Both the position numbers and the translations under genes were made by a program. From Caldanaerobius fijiensis DSM 17918 (lineage in GTDB: Bacteria; Bacillota; Thermoanaerobacteria; Thermoanaerobacterales; Caldanaerobiaceae): DNA of 64,000 bases. This document shows positions 19,826 to 28,867 of the stretch, piece by piece (within the stretch, counting starts at the first letter, position 1; every line of letters starts with the position of its first letter). The stretch covers positions 182,604 through 246,603 of the forward strand of contig NZ_FQVH01000001.1 in assembly GCF_900129075.1 (NCBI RefSeq), read 5' to 3'. The notes under the pieces were generated by a model that made no database searches, had not been told where the DNA came from, and saw nothing but the letters and a program-made list of their open reading frames with translations.

Positions 19826-21934
19826 TTAAGGTCCAATGGGCTGTTGTTGTTGTTTTAATGTCAGATGTACAATCGTACCTCTTTTAACCTGAACACCTGC
19901 CGGTGGGTCTTGGGCAACCACAATACCATCACCGCTTATACTAACCTTCAAACCATGGCTGTTGAGTTCACTCAATGCTTCCCTCAATGTTTTACCTATG
20001 AGATCTGGTATGGTAATTACAATTGAATCGATGTCTTTCGACGCGTACAAAAATATTGTTGAACCCTCTTTCGCATAAGCGCCAGGTTTTGGCGATTGAT
20101 CTAAAACAACATCACCTATTCCATCCACTTTATACGTCAATTTTGACTCTATAACTTTAACTTTAGCATCTTCAACCTTCATACCTGTAAAATCTGGAAT
20201 AACGATATCGCCTCTTACTAGTTCTTTACTCTCCTCTGGAGTATACCTTGGTTTCACTCCAAGGTATTTTAAAGAATCTTCAATAATACTTTTCACCACA
20301 GGTGCAGCAATAGCACCACCCATATGTCCTTCTCCTGTAGGCTCATCGATCATGACAATGACAGCTATCTTGGGATCATCTGCTGGTGCAAAACCTGCAA
20401 AAGAAGCCACATACTTACCAGGTACATATTTTTCTGTCGTTCCCGTTTTGCCCGCAACTCTGTAACCCGGTATATATGATTTTTTACCTGTTCCCTTGGA
20501 TACCACGCTTTCTAATATTTCCCTCATCTCTCTGGAAGTCTCAGAGGATATAACTCTTCTTACAACATTTGGCTTAAACTCCTTTATGATTTTACCGCTA
20601 TCAGGATCTTTTATATACTTAACTAGCATGGGTTGCATGAGATTTCCTCCATTAGCAATAGCAGACAATGCATCTATCATCTGAAGAGGAGTGACCGATA
20701 TACCCTGACCAAAAGATATGGTAGCAAGCTCTACAGGTCCAACTTTCGATAATGGAGTTACAATTCCGGTGGCTTCACCAGGTAGACTGATATTTGTGGG
20801 TTTGCCAAATCCAAAAGCGTTGATATATTTGTAAAATACAGGTGAGCCCATCTTCTGGGCCGTTTCCACAAATACCACATTGCAGGAATTCTGCACGCCT
20901 TCAACAAATGTTTCAGAACCATGTGGTGCATACCATGCCCAACATTTTATTTGATGCCCCGCTACAGTAACAAATCCCCTATCATAAAATCTATCATCAG
21001 GTTTTACATAGCCAGAATCCAGTGCCGCCGCTGCAGTTATGGTCTTAAAAACCGATCCTGGTTCATAGGTATCTGAAATAGCTTTATCTCTCCATTTTTT
21101 AAACAAGCTGTTTTGATCGCCCTCGAATGGATTGTTAGGATCATAATCAGGCTTGTTAGCCAGCGCCAATATTTCTCCGGTATTGGGTTCCATAACTATA
21201 GCCGTTATCCCCTTTGCAGGTTTATTTACTGTATATGCATCTTCTAGAGCCTTCTCAGTAAACTTTTGTATATTCTCATCAATAGTCAATACGATACTGA
21301 AACCATCTTTGGGCTTGTTATACTGCGTCAACTGATCATCAATCTTTCTACCCAAAGCATCAATGGGCAATGATATATATCCTGGAATGCCCTTTAAATA
21401 CTTGTCATATATCAATTCAACGCCATCCAAACCCTGGTTATCTGCACCAGTAAAACCAAGCACATGGGAAAGCAAACGACCTTCGGGATAATACCTTTTT
21501 GTATCGTTAGATATTTCTATTCCTGGCAATTTTAATTCTCTTAATTTTTTTACGATGTCCTCAGATACCCGACGCTTCAAAAGCACCTCCTGTACATTTT
21601 GGGTAAGCTTTTTATAAACCTCATCTTCTTTAAGCTCCAATAATTTTGATAGTACTTGAGCGGTTCCATGTGGATCCCTTATCTCCCTGGGTATTGCTGA
21701 CACTTTACCAGCCGTAACGCTGACTGCCAGTTCATTTCCATTTCGGTCGTATATGGTACCACGCTTTGGAGCTACCATTACATCCAGTGTCCATTGATCC
21801 TTAGCCATCTTTGTGTAAGTCGGTCCTTTTATCATCTGTATATAGCCAAGTCTTACGCTTAAAGCTGATGTTATCAATACTACTATCAATAACATCAGTA
21901 CAAGGCGTCTCTTGGCCAATATACCGACTTTCAC
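19826..21934 (-). CDS. spoVD: Class B penicillin-binding protein with PASTA domains (SpoVD/PBP2B type)
   Basis: 702 residues: TM helix (about 8-28), dimerisation domain, transpeptidase with Ser294 in SVFK, SCN near 348 and KTG near 500, then two PASTA domains (about 575-700) ending in a glutamine-rich tail. It cross-links septal or spore-cortex peptidoglycan, probably with the SEDS protein of the cluster. Bacillus has separate pbpB and spoVD genes here, while this cluster has one, so it may serve both roles; the exact name is uncertain. Confidence 0.92.
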   Translation of the reverse strand: MKVGILAKRRLVLMLLIVVLITSALSVRLGYIQMIKGPTYTKMAKDQWTLDVMVAPKRGTIYDRNGNELAVSVTAGKVSAIPREIRDPHGTAQVLSKLLELKEDEVYKKLTQNVQEVLLKRRVSEDIVKKLRELKLPGIEISNDTKRYYPEGRLLSHVLGFTGADNQGLDGVELIYDKYLKGIPGYISLPIDALGRKIDDQLTQYNKPKDGFSIVLTIDENIQKFTEKALEDAYTVNKPAKGITAIVMEPNTGEILALANKPDYDPNNPFEGDQNSLFKKWRDKAISDTYEPGSVFKTITAAAALDSGYVKPDDRFYDRGFVTVAGHQIKCWAWYAPHGSETFVEGVQNSCNVVFVETAQKMGSPVFYKYINAFGFGKPTNISLPGEATGIVTPLSKVGPVELATISFGQGISVTPLQMIDALSAIANGGNLMQPMLVKYIKDPDSGKIIKEFKPNVVRRVISSETSREMREILESVVSKGTGKKSYIPGYRVAGKTGTTEKYVPGKYVASFAGFAPADDPKIAVIVMIDEPTGEGHMGGAIAAPVVKSIIEDSLKYLGVKPRYTPEESKELVRGDIVIPDFTGMKVEDAKVKVIESKLTYKVDGIGDVVLDQSPKPGAYAKEGSTIFLYASKDIDSIVITIPDLIGKTLREALSELNSHGLKVSISGDGIVVAQDPPAGVQVKRGTIVHLTLKQQQQPIGP

Positions 21935-21946
21935 TAAGGAACCACC

Positions 21947-22315
21947 TCAATTTGCTTTTTTGTTGACCTTTGGAACCTTTACATAAACAATTTGCGTTTC
22001 ATCAGGCTTTACCATACCTAATTTGTTCACAGCTATATATTCAATCCGCTGTAGATTTTTCGAACGGGCAAGCTGCAGTTTAAGTTCTTTATTTTGTGCT
22101 TCTATTTGACTATACTGCTTGGATAAGCTTTCATTTATATAGCTCATCTTCGCAATAGTCGCATAACAAGATGTTATTATAATGCCAACAGCAAGAACCA
22201 ATGCTATCTCAATAAGTTGCTTTAACTTTTTACGAGATTTAGGTTTTTTCTTATGTTGTTTAACTTGCTCTTTTTGTTCCCATACCTCATAATAGGACCT
22301 TTGCTCTATAAACAA
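21947..22315 (-). CDS. ftsL: Cell division protein FtsL
   Basis: 122 residues: a strongly basic cytoplasmic tail (residues 15-35, lysine-rich), one membrane helix (about 36-55) and an extracytoplasmic coiled coil (about 58-95) ending in a typical LGMVKPDETQIVYV segment. FtsL zips with DivIC and DivIB in the divisome. Sequence conservation is low in this family; size, topology and position between rsmH and the PBP gene make the call. Confidence 0.9.
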   Translation of the reverse strand: MFIEQRSYYEVWEQKEQVKQHKKKPKSRKKLKQLIEIALVLAVGIIITSCYATIAKMSYINESLSKQYSQIEAQNKELKLQLARSKNLQRIEYIAVNKLGMVKPDETQIVYVKVPKVNKKAN

Positions 22316-22340
22316 ATTTATTCACCTCTTATGTGAATTA

Positions 22341-23276
22341 TTACAGTTTCTCGGCAACGCGAAGTTTAGCGCTTCGACTCCTGGGATTATCCTGTTGCTC
22401 CTCTTCCGAAGGTATTATAGGTTTCTTAGTGATGATTTTTATCAATGGTTTCCTGTTACATATACATACAGGAAAGTCCTTGGGACATATGCATGGATTT
22501 TCAGCATTTTTAAACGCTGTTTTTACGATCCTGTCTTCCAGTGAATGAAAAGTTATTATAGCCAGCCTTCCTCCTGGCCTTAAAACGTCGATAAAATCCC
22601 ATATTGCATTTTCCAGGTTATTAAGTTCATCGTTTACCGCAATCCTCAACGCCTGAAAGGTCCTTTTAGCAGGATGAGGCCCTTCCCGCCTACTCCTGGC
22701 TGGAATCGCCGCTTTGATGATATCAACAAGTTGCCCGGTGGTCTTAATTGGTTTTTGTTGCCTTTCTCTCACTATAAATTCTGAAATTCTCGAAGCCCAA
22801 CGCTCTTCCCCATATTCCCTTATAATTTTCTCCAGATCACTTTTGGAAAGTGTGTTTACCAGCACTTCCGCTGTAACTTTTGAGCTTCTATCCATCCTCA
22901 TATCCAGTGGTGCATCATGCATATATGAGAAACCCCTATGTGCTTCGTCTAATTGATGCGATGAAACCCCGATATCTGCCAGTATGCCATCCACCCGTGA
23001 AATCCCCAAACTCGACAATACCTTTTTTATGTCCGAAAAATTTGCTTTTTTTATTACGACATTTGGGCTGTATGGGCCAAGCCTTTGTTGCGAGGCCATT
23101 ATTGCATCTTCATCCTGATCAATCCCTATCAAAAGCCCTCCTGGCAATATGCGCTTTATGATTTCCGATGAATGTCCGGCACCGCCTATCGTAGCGTCAA
23201 CTATTACACTGCCCTGTTGCAGGTTGAGCGCATCAATGACTTCATTTAGCATTATTGGAACATGTCTAAAATCCAT
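22341..23276 (-). CDS. rsmH: 16S rRNA (cytosine1402-N4)-methyltransferase RsmH
   Basis: 311 residues. The start [16 protein letters not shown] and the SAM-binding segment [12 protein letters not shown] near 30 are family hallmarks, as is [20 protein letters not shown] near 240. It methylates C1402 in the ribosomal P site. It lies eight bases after mraZ, the canonical second gene of dcw clusters. Confidence 0.97.
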   Translation of the reverse strand: MDFRHVPIMLNEVIDALNLQQGSVIVDATIGGAGHSSEIIKRILPGGLLIGIDQDEDAIMASQQRLGPYSPNVVIKKANFSDIKKVLSSLGISRVDGILADIGVSSHQLDEAHRGFSYMHDAPLDMRMDRSSKVTAEVLVNTLSKSDLEKIIREYGEERWASRISEFIVRERQQKPIKTTGQLVDIIKAAIPARSRREGPHPAKRTFQALRIAVNDELNNLENAIWDFIDVLRPGGRLAIITFHSLEDRIVKTAFKNAENPCICPKDFPVCICNRKPLIKIITKKPIIPSEEEQQDNPRSRSAKLRVAEKL

Positions 23277-23284
23277 ATAATCAC

Positions 23285-23722
23285 CTATATTTCCAGATCG
23301 TCTAAATTTTCTGCGATTTCTTCAAACAAAGCACCTGTATCATTTATATATTTTTGCCACTTTTCCAGGCTCCATATTTCCACTCTTGTAGAAACGCCTA
23401 TTATCATCAAATCTTTTTTTAACGATGCATACTCTCTCAGATTTTGGGGTATCAGCACCCTGCCCTGTTTATCCACTTCACACTGAGATGCCCCCGCGAA
23501 AAAAAATCGCATAAAAGCCCTGGCATCTTTTCTATTGAGTGGTAATTCTCGCAACTTCTGTTCTATTCTCTCCCATTCGCTTTTAGAATATACAAAAAGA
23601 CATTCATCAAGACCTTTTGTGATTATAAAACTATCGCCCAATTCCTCCCTGAACTTAGACGGTAAAATCACACGGCCTTTGGGGTCCATGGTATGCTGAT
23701 ACTCGCCAAAAAACATGATCAT
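23285..23722 (-). CDS. mraZ: Transcriptional regulator MraZ
   Basis: 145 residues with two SpoVT/AbrB-like halves; each carries the DxKGRVxxP/R motif (DPKGRVILP near 13, DKQGRVLIP near 85). MraZ is a DNA-binding regulator of the dcw operon in other bacteria. The ATG at 23722 lies six bases after AAGGG; a GTG three bases earlier and an ATG at 23716 are also possible. The three-repeat MraZ box just upstream suggests autoregulation. Confidence 0.94.
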   Translation of the reverse strand: MIMFFGEYQHTMDPKGRVILPSKFREELGDSFIITKGLDECLFVYSKSEWERIEQKLRELPLNRKDARAFMRFFFAGASQCEVDKQGRVLIPQNLREYASLKKDLMIIGVSTRVEIWSLEKWQKYINDTGALFEEIAENLDDLEI

Positions 23723-23740
23723 CACAAACCCTTCATATTT

Positions 23741-23770
23741 GCTCCACTTTGCACCACTTTACACCACTCA
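23741..23770 (-). promoter_or_regulatory. MraZ box: three GTGG repeats at 10-bp spacing
   Basis: On the minus strand TGAGTGGTGT, AAAGTGGTGC and AAAGTGGAGC follow each other directly, so GTGG recurs every 10 bp. This matches the repeat pattern known for MraZ operators. It ends 19 bases before the mraZ start. A TTGACT at 23786-23791 and TATTAT-like sequences precede it, so the box probably lies close to the transcription start. Confidence 0.85.
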
Positions 23771-23872
23771 CATAATAATATTCTATAATAAAGTCAAAAA
23801 TCCTTCAATAAAAGCATATAAAAACTTCAATTCGTAACATTGAACTTCATTTCGTAATTTACGATATTCTGT

Positions 23873-23900
23873 AAAAAAAAAAGTGCCTTATTTGGCACTT
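23873..23900 (-). terminator. Terminator of the M16 peptidase pair
   Basis: AAGTGCC at 23881-23887 pairs with GGCACTT at 23894-23900 around a 6-base loop. On the minus strand it is followed by an unbroken run of about ten U. It overlaps the stop codon of the peptidase gene and isolates it from the mraZ promoter region. Confidence 0.92.
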
Positions 23901-25171
23901 ATAGGATTGATAATAGATATAACTGGATTATTAAAATGCTCTTCAAAGCGGCTATTAATATCTTGGATCTTTACCTCTTCCACAGCCTTATACACATCAA
24001 AGATGCTTATCCCTTTCATGTAATAGGATACAAAAGCATGGGCAATATTCTCCACAGAATTAAACATCTTAATATACCTGCCTTTTATAAACCTTTTTAT
24101 CCTATCAAAGTCCCCCTCAGCTATTCCCTCTTTTTTTATCCTTTCAACTTCTTTAACTATAGCATCCATAACAGCATACGGTTCTCTCGACTCGCCACCT
24201 ATAATAGAATGACCATAATCTTTCTGACTTTCAAAATCAAATCCAAAATCATTATCAATCAATCCACTGTCATAAAGGTCATTGTAAAGCCTGGAACTTT
24301 TGCCTATCAATATGTTTAAAGCTATCTCCATTTCAATACCTTTCTTTAACAACTTGTAACCATCATAACCTACATCTGTGTCCTTAAAACCTATATTAAA
24401 CAGTGGAATAGACACCATCATATCCTGTACCACTTGAGTTTTATTCACGCTTTTGGGCTCATCAGGATAAATTCGTACTACTTCACCCTTCACTTTGCCT
24501 GGTTTCACCATTTCATCAGCTATCCTAAAAACTTCTTCGCTGTCCACATCCCCTACGACAAAAAGAACCATGTTCTGAGGGGTGTAAAAGGTATAGTAGC
24601 ATTTATAAAGCAAATCCTTGTTGATCTTCGATATACTCTCAATAGTACCAGCAATGTCTATTTTCACCGGATGAACTTTATATAAAGCGTCAAGGGCATT
24701 AAAATAAACTCTCCAGTTTGGATCGTCTTCATACATCCTTATTTCCTGCCCTATTATACCTTTTTCTTTCTCCACGTTTTCATCTGTGAAATAAGGTCTC
24801 TGGACAAATCCCACCAATACTTTAAGGCAATCATAGAACCTATCTGTACTGCTAAATAAATATGCCGTCATGTTAAAGTTAGTAAATGCATTAGCAGAGG
24901 CCCCTAATTTGCTGTACTCGTCAAAAATATTGCCATGTTCTTCTTCAAACATCTTGTGCTCCAAAAAATGGGCAATACCATCTGGCACCTCTGTCGGTTT
25001 ATCTTCGCCAGGCACAATAAATTTACTATCGTTAGACCCATAATGGGTAGCGTATATAGCATATTGCTTTGTATAACCTTTTTTAGGCATTACAAATACA
25101 TTTAAACCACTTGGCGTTAGATGATGTACAATTTCTTCATTTAAAATATTATTTTTAATAATTTCCCGCAT
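23888..25171 (-). CDS. M16 family zinc peptidase, active subunit (YmfH-like)
   Basis: 427 residues with two insulinase-type lobes. The inverted zinc motif HxxEH is intact at His68-Glu71-His72, with the downstream Glu in GQEIRMYED near 140. It is one base after the gene for a related protein that lacks this motif, so the two probably form an active/inactive heterodimer like other bacterial M16B pairs. The substrate is unknown; Bacillus relatives YmfF/YmfH are poorly characterised. Both proteins lack signal peptides and should be cytoplasmic. Confidence 0.9.
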   Translation of the reverse strand: MREIIKNNILNEEIVHHLTPSGLNVFVMPKKGYTKQYAIYATHYGSNDSKFIVPGEDKPTEVPDGIAHFLEHKMFEEEHGNIFDEYSKLGASANAFTNFNMTAYLFSSTDRFYDCLKVLVGFVQRPYFTDENVEKEKGIIGQEIRMYEDDPNWRVYFNALDALYKVHPVKIDIAGTIESISKINKDLLYKCYYTFYTPQNMVLFVVGDVDSEEVFRIADEMVKPGKVKGEVVRIYPDEPKSVNKTQVVQDMMVSIPLFNIGFKDTDVGYDGYKLLKKGIEMEIALNILIGKSSRLYNDLYDSGLIDNDFGFDFESQKDYGHSIIGGESREPYAVMDAIVKEVERIKKEGIAEGDFDRIKRFIKGRYIKMFNSVENIAHAFVSYYMKGISIFDVYKAVEEVKIQDINSRFEEHFNNPVISIINPISAK

Positions 25172-25172
25172 A

Positions 25173-26429
25173 TCATTGCGCCCCTTCCCTGTTTCTCATG
25201 AAATAAATCGTATCCAATTCTATCTTTTTAGCCACATCCACCACATCGGCAATAGTAACATTTCTTATCTTTTTTAAATAGGTATCAAAATCATAATTAG
25301 TACCTATGATTGACTCGCTGAATATAAAATCTGCCCTTTGAAATGGACTATCAGTTATAGATTTTATGCTGTTTTCTATAGCCTTTATAGTGCTATCATA
25401 TTCGTAATCCGATATCTTTCCTGCCTTCATATCCTCGATCTGCTGATTTATGATATCCAATGCCTTTTGATAGTTCTCTATTTCAATACCCGAAGATATG
25501 ATCATAAGGCCTTTATACCTCTCAAGCCTCGAAAATGCGTAATAGGCAAGGCTGGCTTTTTCTCTCACGTTCATAAACAGCTTAGAGTGAGGTCCTCCAC
25601 CTAAAATACCATTAAATACTACTAATTTAAAATAATCATCACTATCGGGCGCTATATTGGTTCTATACCCAAGTGAAAGTTTTCCTTGAGTTACATCAAA
25701 CCTGTCTATTACCTCTTTAACTTCGTTCACCTTATGATATACATTTGTCGGACTTATCGCTTTAACGTTCTCCCTTTGTATATCAAAAGCCCGCCTTATA
25801 ATCTCTTTTACCTTCTCTTCATCAACATCCCCTATCACAAAGATATCAATAGGATTGGACCTCAATACCTCTACATAATATTCATATAGGTTCTTTTCGT
25901 CTATGGCATTGGTCATTTCCTCCGTGCCCAACCGATCGATAGCAAATCTCTCACCTTTACACATTTCTTCAAAACAACGTTCGACCGCGTAACTGGTCTT
26001 ATCATTGATTCTGGCTCTTATCTGGTTTATCTGGTTCCGTTTCTCTATTTCCACATTATCTCTTTTAAAATATCCGTTTTCCAGTACGGGGCGGGTTATA
26101 ACTCTGAGTATAAAATCTACTGCTTCTGTAAATATCTCCTGATCGGTATATTTATCATCGACCACTTCCATATTAAACTGTATAAACTGCCTCTCACCCT
26201 TCTTGCCAACGCCAATTCTAAAGCTGGCTCCATATAGATTTTCAAGATACCTCGTTATATCCTTATAAGTAGGATATCCTTCACAACCTCTATTCAGTAC
26301 AGATGGAAGCAAAGCAAATTTAGAAGCATTTTCACCCAATTCTTCTTGTATGTACACATTTATCGATGTGGTCTTAAACTTGTTCAACCTGTCAACATGT
26401 AAGTTGACACCATTTGCTATTTGCAACAA
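25173..26429 (-). CDS. M16 family peptidase-like protein, inactive partner (YmfF-like)
   Basis: 418 residues with the same two-lobe architecture as its neighbour, but the region that should hold HxxEH (about residues 45-70) reads RGCEGYPTYKDITRYLENL and has no zinc ligands. The later R/Y substrate-binding segment (LGGGPHSKLFMNVREKASLAYY near 275) is well preserved. It is likely the non-catalytic subunit. First gene of a two-gene unit with a typical GGAGG-like start region. Confidence 0.88.
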   Translation of the reverse strand: MLQIANGVNLHVDRLNKFKTTSINVYIQEELGENASKFALLPSVLNRGCEGYPTYKDITRYLENLYGASFRIGVGKKGERQFIQFNMEVVDDKYTDQEIFTEAVDFILRVITRPVLENGYFKRDNVEIEKRNQINQIRARINDKTSYAVERCFEEMCKGERFAIDRLGTEEMTNAIDEKNLYEYYVEVLRSNPIDIFVIGDVDEEKVKEIIRRAFDIQRENVKAISPTNVYHKVNEVKEVIDRFDVTQGKLSLGYRTNIAPDSDDYFKLVVFNGILGGGPHSKLFMNVREKASLAYYAFSRLERYKGLMIISSGIEIENYQKALDIINQQIEDMKAGKISDYEYDSTIKAIENSIKSITDSPFQRADFIFSESIIGTNYDFDTYLKKIRNVTIADVVDVAKKIELDTIYFMRNREGAQ

Positions 26430-26591
26430 AAACCCTCCTTTTCAATATTTTATGTCGTTGACTTCTTTAAAAACGAACAATTTTCCGCCAAAATTCTGTC
26501 AACAATAATTACGCTGTGGATATTACTATTATATTATTATACACCAATTTAAACCATTATCAAAGAATATCCAATCTTAAAGAATTAATGC

Positions 26592-26619
26592 TTTACACTC
26601 CCCTTTTATGTTATATAAT
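26592..26619 (+). promoter_or_regulatory. Sigma-A-type promoter of the AAA ATPase gene
   Basis: TTTACA (26592-26597), 16 bases, TATAAT (26614-26619). The AGAGGGAG ribosome binding site and the ATG of the ATPase gene follow within 25 bases. Confidence 0.7.
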
Positions 26620-26642
26620 GAAAACAGAGGGAGTGAAATATA

Positions 26643-27455
26643 ATGATATTTTTAAGATCTATAGTATATAAAGTTCCTGATGATATCGATAAGGACGGTC
26701 GATATCCGTTTAATATACCACTAATAAATACATTGAATGAATTACATTTTAAATCACCCATAACACTGTTCGTGGGGGAAAACGGTTCGGGCAAATCCAC
26801 ATTGCTAGAAGCTTTGGCAGCTGCCGTGGGATCTGTAACTATTGGGGGCGAGAGCATAAAAACCGACGATACCCTTCAACCGGCAAGAGAGTTAGCGGCT
26901 CATTTAAAATTAATATGGAACAAAAAGACTCACAGAGGTTTTTTCTTGCGCTCTGAAGATTTCTTTAATTTTTGCAAAAGCCTATCCTATCAAAGAACAG
27001 AATATTTGAAAAGGCTAAAGGAAATCGATGAAAAATACAAAGATAGTTCTGATTACGCCAGGTCCTTGGCAAAAGCTCCCATTTTAACAGCCCTGGGCGA
27101 GTGGGAACGTTATTATGGAAAAGATTTAAACGCATATTCCCATGGTGAGAGTTTTTTTAAGCTTTTTCAATCTCGTTTTGCACCTGATGGCCTTTATATA
27201 TTAGACGAACCAGAAACCCCTTTATCTCCTATGAATCAATTGACCTTGGTTTCTATGATAAAACATATGGCGCAAAATTACAATTCACAGTTTATCATCG
27301 CTACCCATTCACCCGTATTGATGGCTCTTCCTGATGCTACCATATACGACTGCGATCAAATTCCCTTAAAGGAAGTAAGATATGAAGAGCTTGAGCACAT
27401 AAACTTTATGCGGGCTTTCCTCAACAACCCCGAGCAATTTTTGCGGCATCTGTAA
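26643..27455 (+). CDS. AAA family ATPase (ABC-like, single domain)
   Basis: 270 residues. Walker A GENGSGKST is at 45-53, the signature-like YSHGESFF near 180, Walker B with the D-loop LYILDEPETPLS near 193 and the switch His in ATHSPVLMAL near 222. It belongs to the stand-alone RecF/SMC-like ATPases with a very short coiled-coil insertion. No partner gene adjoins it: it stands alone between convergent neighbours. The biological role is unknown. Its stop is 15 bases from the stop of the convergent MFS gene. Confidence 0.85.
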   Translation: MIFLRSIVYKVPDDIDKDGRYPFNIPLINTLNELHFKSPITLFVGENGSGKSTLLEALAAAVGSVTIGGESIKTDDTLQPARELAAHLKLIWNKKTHRGFFLRSEDFFNFCKSLSYQRTEYLKRLKEIDEKYKDSSDYARSLAKAPILTALGEWERYYGKDLNAYSHGESFFKLFQSRFAPDGLYILDEPETPLSPMNQLTLVSMIKHMAQNYNSQFIIATHSPVLMALPDATIYDCDQIPLKEVRYEELEHINFMRAFLNNPEQFLRHL

Positions 27456-27470
27456 AAGTGAATTTTTATG

Positions 27471-28622
27471 TTAATCCTTCCATAGTAACAGAATTGCCAG
27501 AGCAGCGCATAAAGCTAAGACCGAAGCGTTTACGAATATTATCCAATAGCCGTATTTAGCTATCATATGTCCGCTTATCAATGTTGATATACCTTTAGGT
27601 AAATACATAAATACATTATCCATGCCTAGATAAAAACCTTCATGGCCTCTTTGAGTCATATCCATAAGGAGCGAAAAAGGAAACACAAACAAGGAAGCAT
27701 AGCATATTCCCAGCAATCCCATCAAAATCATCAGCAATAAAAAATTTGTAGTTTTTGGCAAAAATAAATTTAATACTGCAAAGCAGAGCAAAAAAGTTAT
27801 CATAAGGTACTTACGATTATACCGATCTGCCAACTTCCCTAAAAAGGGCGATGATATAATATCAAACAACATAAAAACCGTAACCAGAAAACTGGACACA
27901 CCCATGCCCAGAGCCATATATTGACTATAATATATCGTAAAATATGGAACCTCAGCCGCCAGCGCCATCCACCATATAGATTTGGCTATATAAAAGCTCC
28001 ACACATCCCTTCTATAAAAGTACCTTTTAAAAAGTTCAAAAGAAAAATTGCCTTTTATCTGTTTTCTTTCCTCTACAAATAATACCGAGACAAGAGAAGT
28101 AATTGCTATTGTCAATCCAACCATCTTAAAAACCAGTCCCTTATCATAATCCCAGAATAGACCGCCCAATATCGGAACAGCGAGAGCTCCCATTCCCCCA
28201 AACAGATTCCAGTACCCCGACATACTTCCTTTTTCACTATTTATTACATTATCAGGAATCATCGAATTAAGGGGAATCTGATACGCGTGAAACGATATAT
28301 AAAATAAAAAAACAAATAACAACATAGATTGAATTTTTGTAACACTGCTAAAAAAATATGTAAAAATAAAACACATAATGCCAAATATAAATACATATGG
28401 CTTGCGCCTTCCCCATACTGAAAAGGTGGAATCACTCAAAATACCAAAAAAGGGTTGTATCACAGCTCCGGATAATAACCCCATGCTCAATACAAATCCG
28501 CTAAACACTGTATTGCCAGTGTGAAAATGCAATAGTGGAACCATATAAGTTGCCAGCATATTTACCCCCATTGATACTCCTAAGTTGCCGATGACCAATT
28601 TCATTTTGGCCTCTTTCATCAC
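27471..28622 (-). CDS. MFS transporter, sugar/cation symporter-like
   Basis: 383 residues with about twelve hydrophobic segments. The loop motif GRRKPYVFIFG (near 70) and the second-half GKLADRYNRKYLM (near 260) are MFS signatures and resemble the SLC45/GPH-type sugar carriers. The substrate cannot be read from sequence. It is divergent from icd across 245 bases. The upstream region shows AGCAAAT-type repeats that may regulate it, icd or both. Confidence 0.82.
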   Translation of the reverse strand: MMKEAKMKLVIGNLGVSMGVNMLATYMVPLLHFHTGNTVFSGFVLSMGLLSGAVIQPFFGILSDSTFSVWGRRKPYVFIFGIMCFIFTYFFSSVTKIQSMLLFVFLFYISFHAYQIPLNSMIPDNVINSEKGSMSGYWNLFGGMGALAVPILGGLFWDYDKGLVFKMVGLTIAITSLVSVLFVEERKQIKGNFSFELFKRYFYRRDVWSFYIAKSIWWMALAAEVPYFTIYYSQYMALGMGVSSFLVTVFMLFDIISSPFLGKLADRYNRKYLMITFLLCFAVLNLFLPKTTNFLLLMILMGLLGICYASLFVFPFSLLMDMTQRGHEGFYLGMDNVFMYLPKGISTLISGHMIAKYGYWIIFVNASVLALCAALAILLLWKD

Positions 28623-28867
28623 TTTTTCACCCTTACTATATCTATTGGAAATACTTCATTATAAGAACAGCAAATCAATAACAGCAAAGCAAATACCTTC
28701 TCTTCTTTTGTTCTTGTATATTGCGTGAATATACATTATAATTAAGTATATATATTCTTAATTATTTGCTTTTTAATTATTTGCTGTATTAATAATTATA
28801 CGACCATTAATGTTTTATGCAGCAAAATATTTATAACTTTATATTACGCTAAAAGGAGAGGTAAGTA
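28623..28867. promoter_or_regulatory. Shared MFS/icd control region with a palindrome and AGCAAAT repeats
   Basis: It holds a perfect 8-bp inverted repeat (TGTATATT 28715-28722, 5 bases, AATATACA 28728-28735) and a 13-bp direct repeat TTAATTATTTGCT at 28758-28770 and 28773-28785 (15-bp period). Two AGCAAAT words (the complement of ATTTGCT) lie closer to the MFS gene between 28665 and 28695. This looks like an operator cluster for a divergent pair; the regulator is unknown. Confidence 0.5.
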
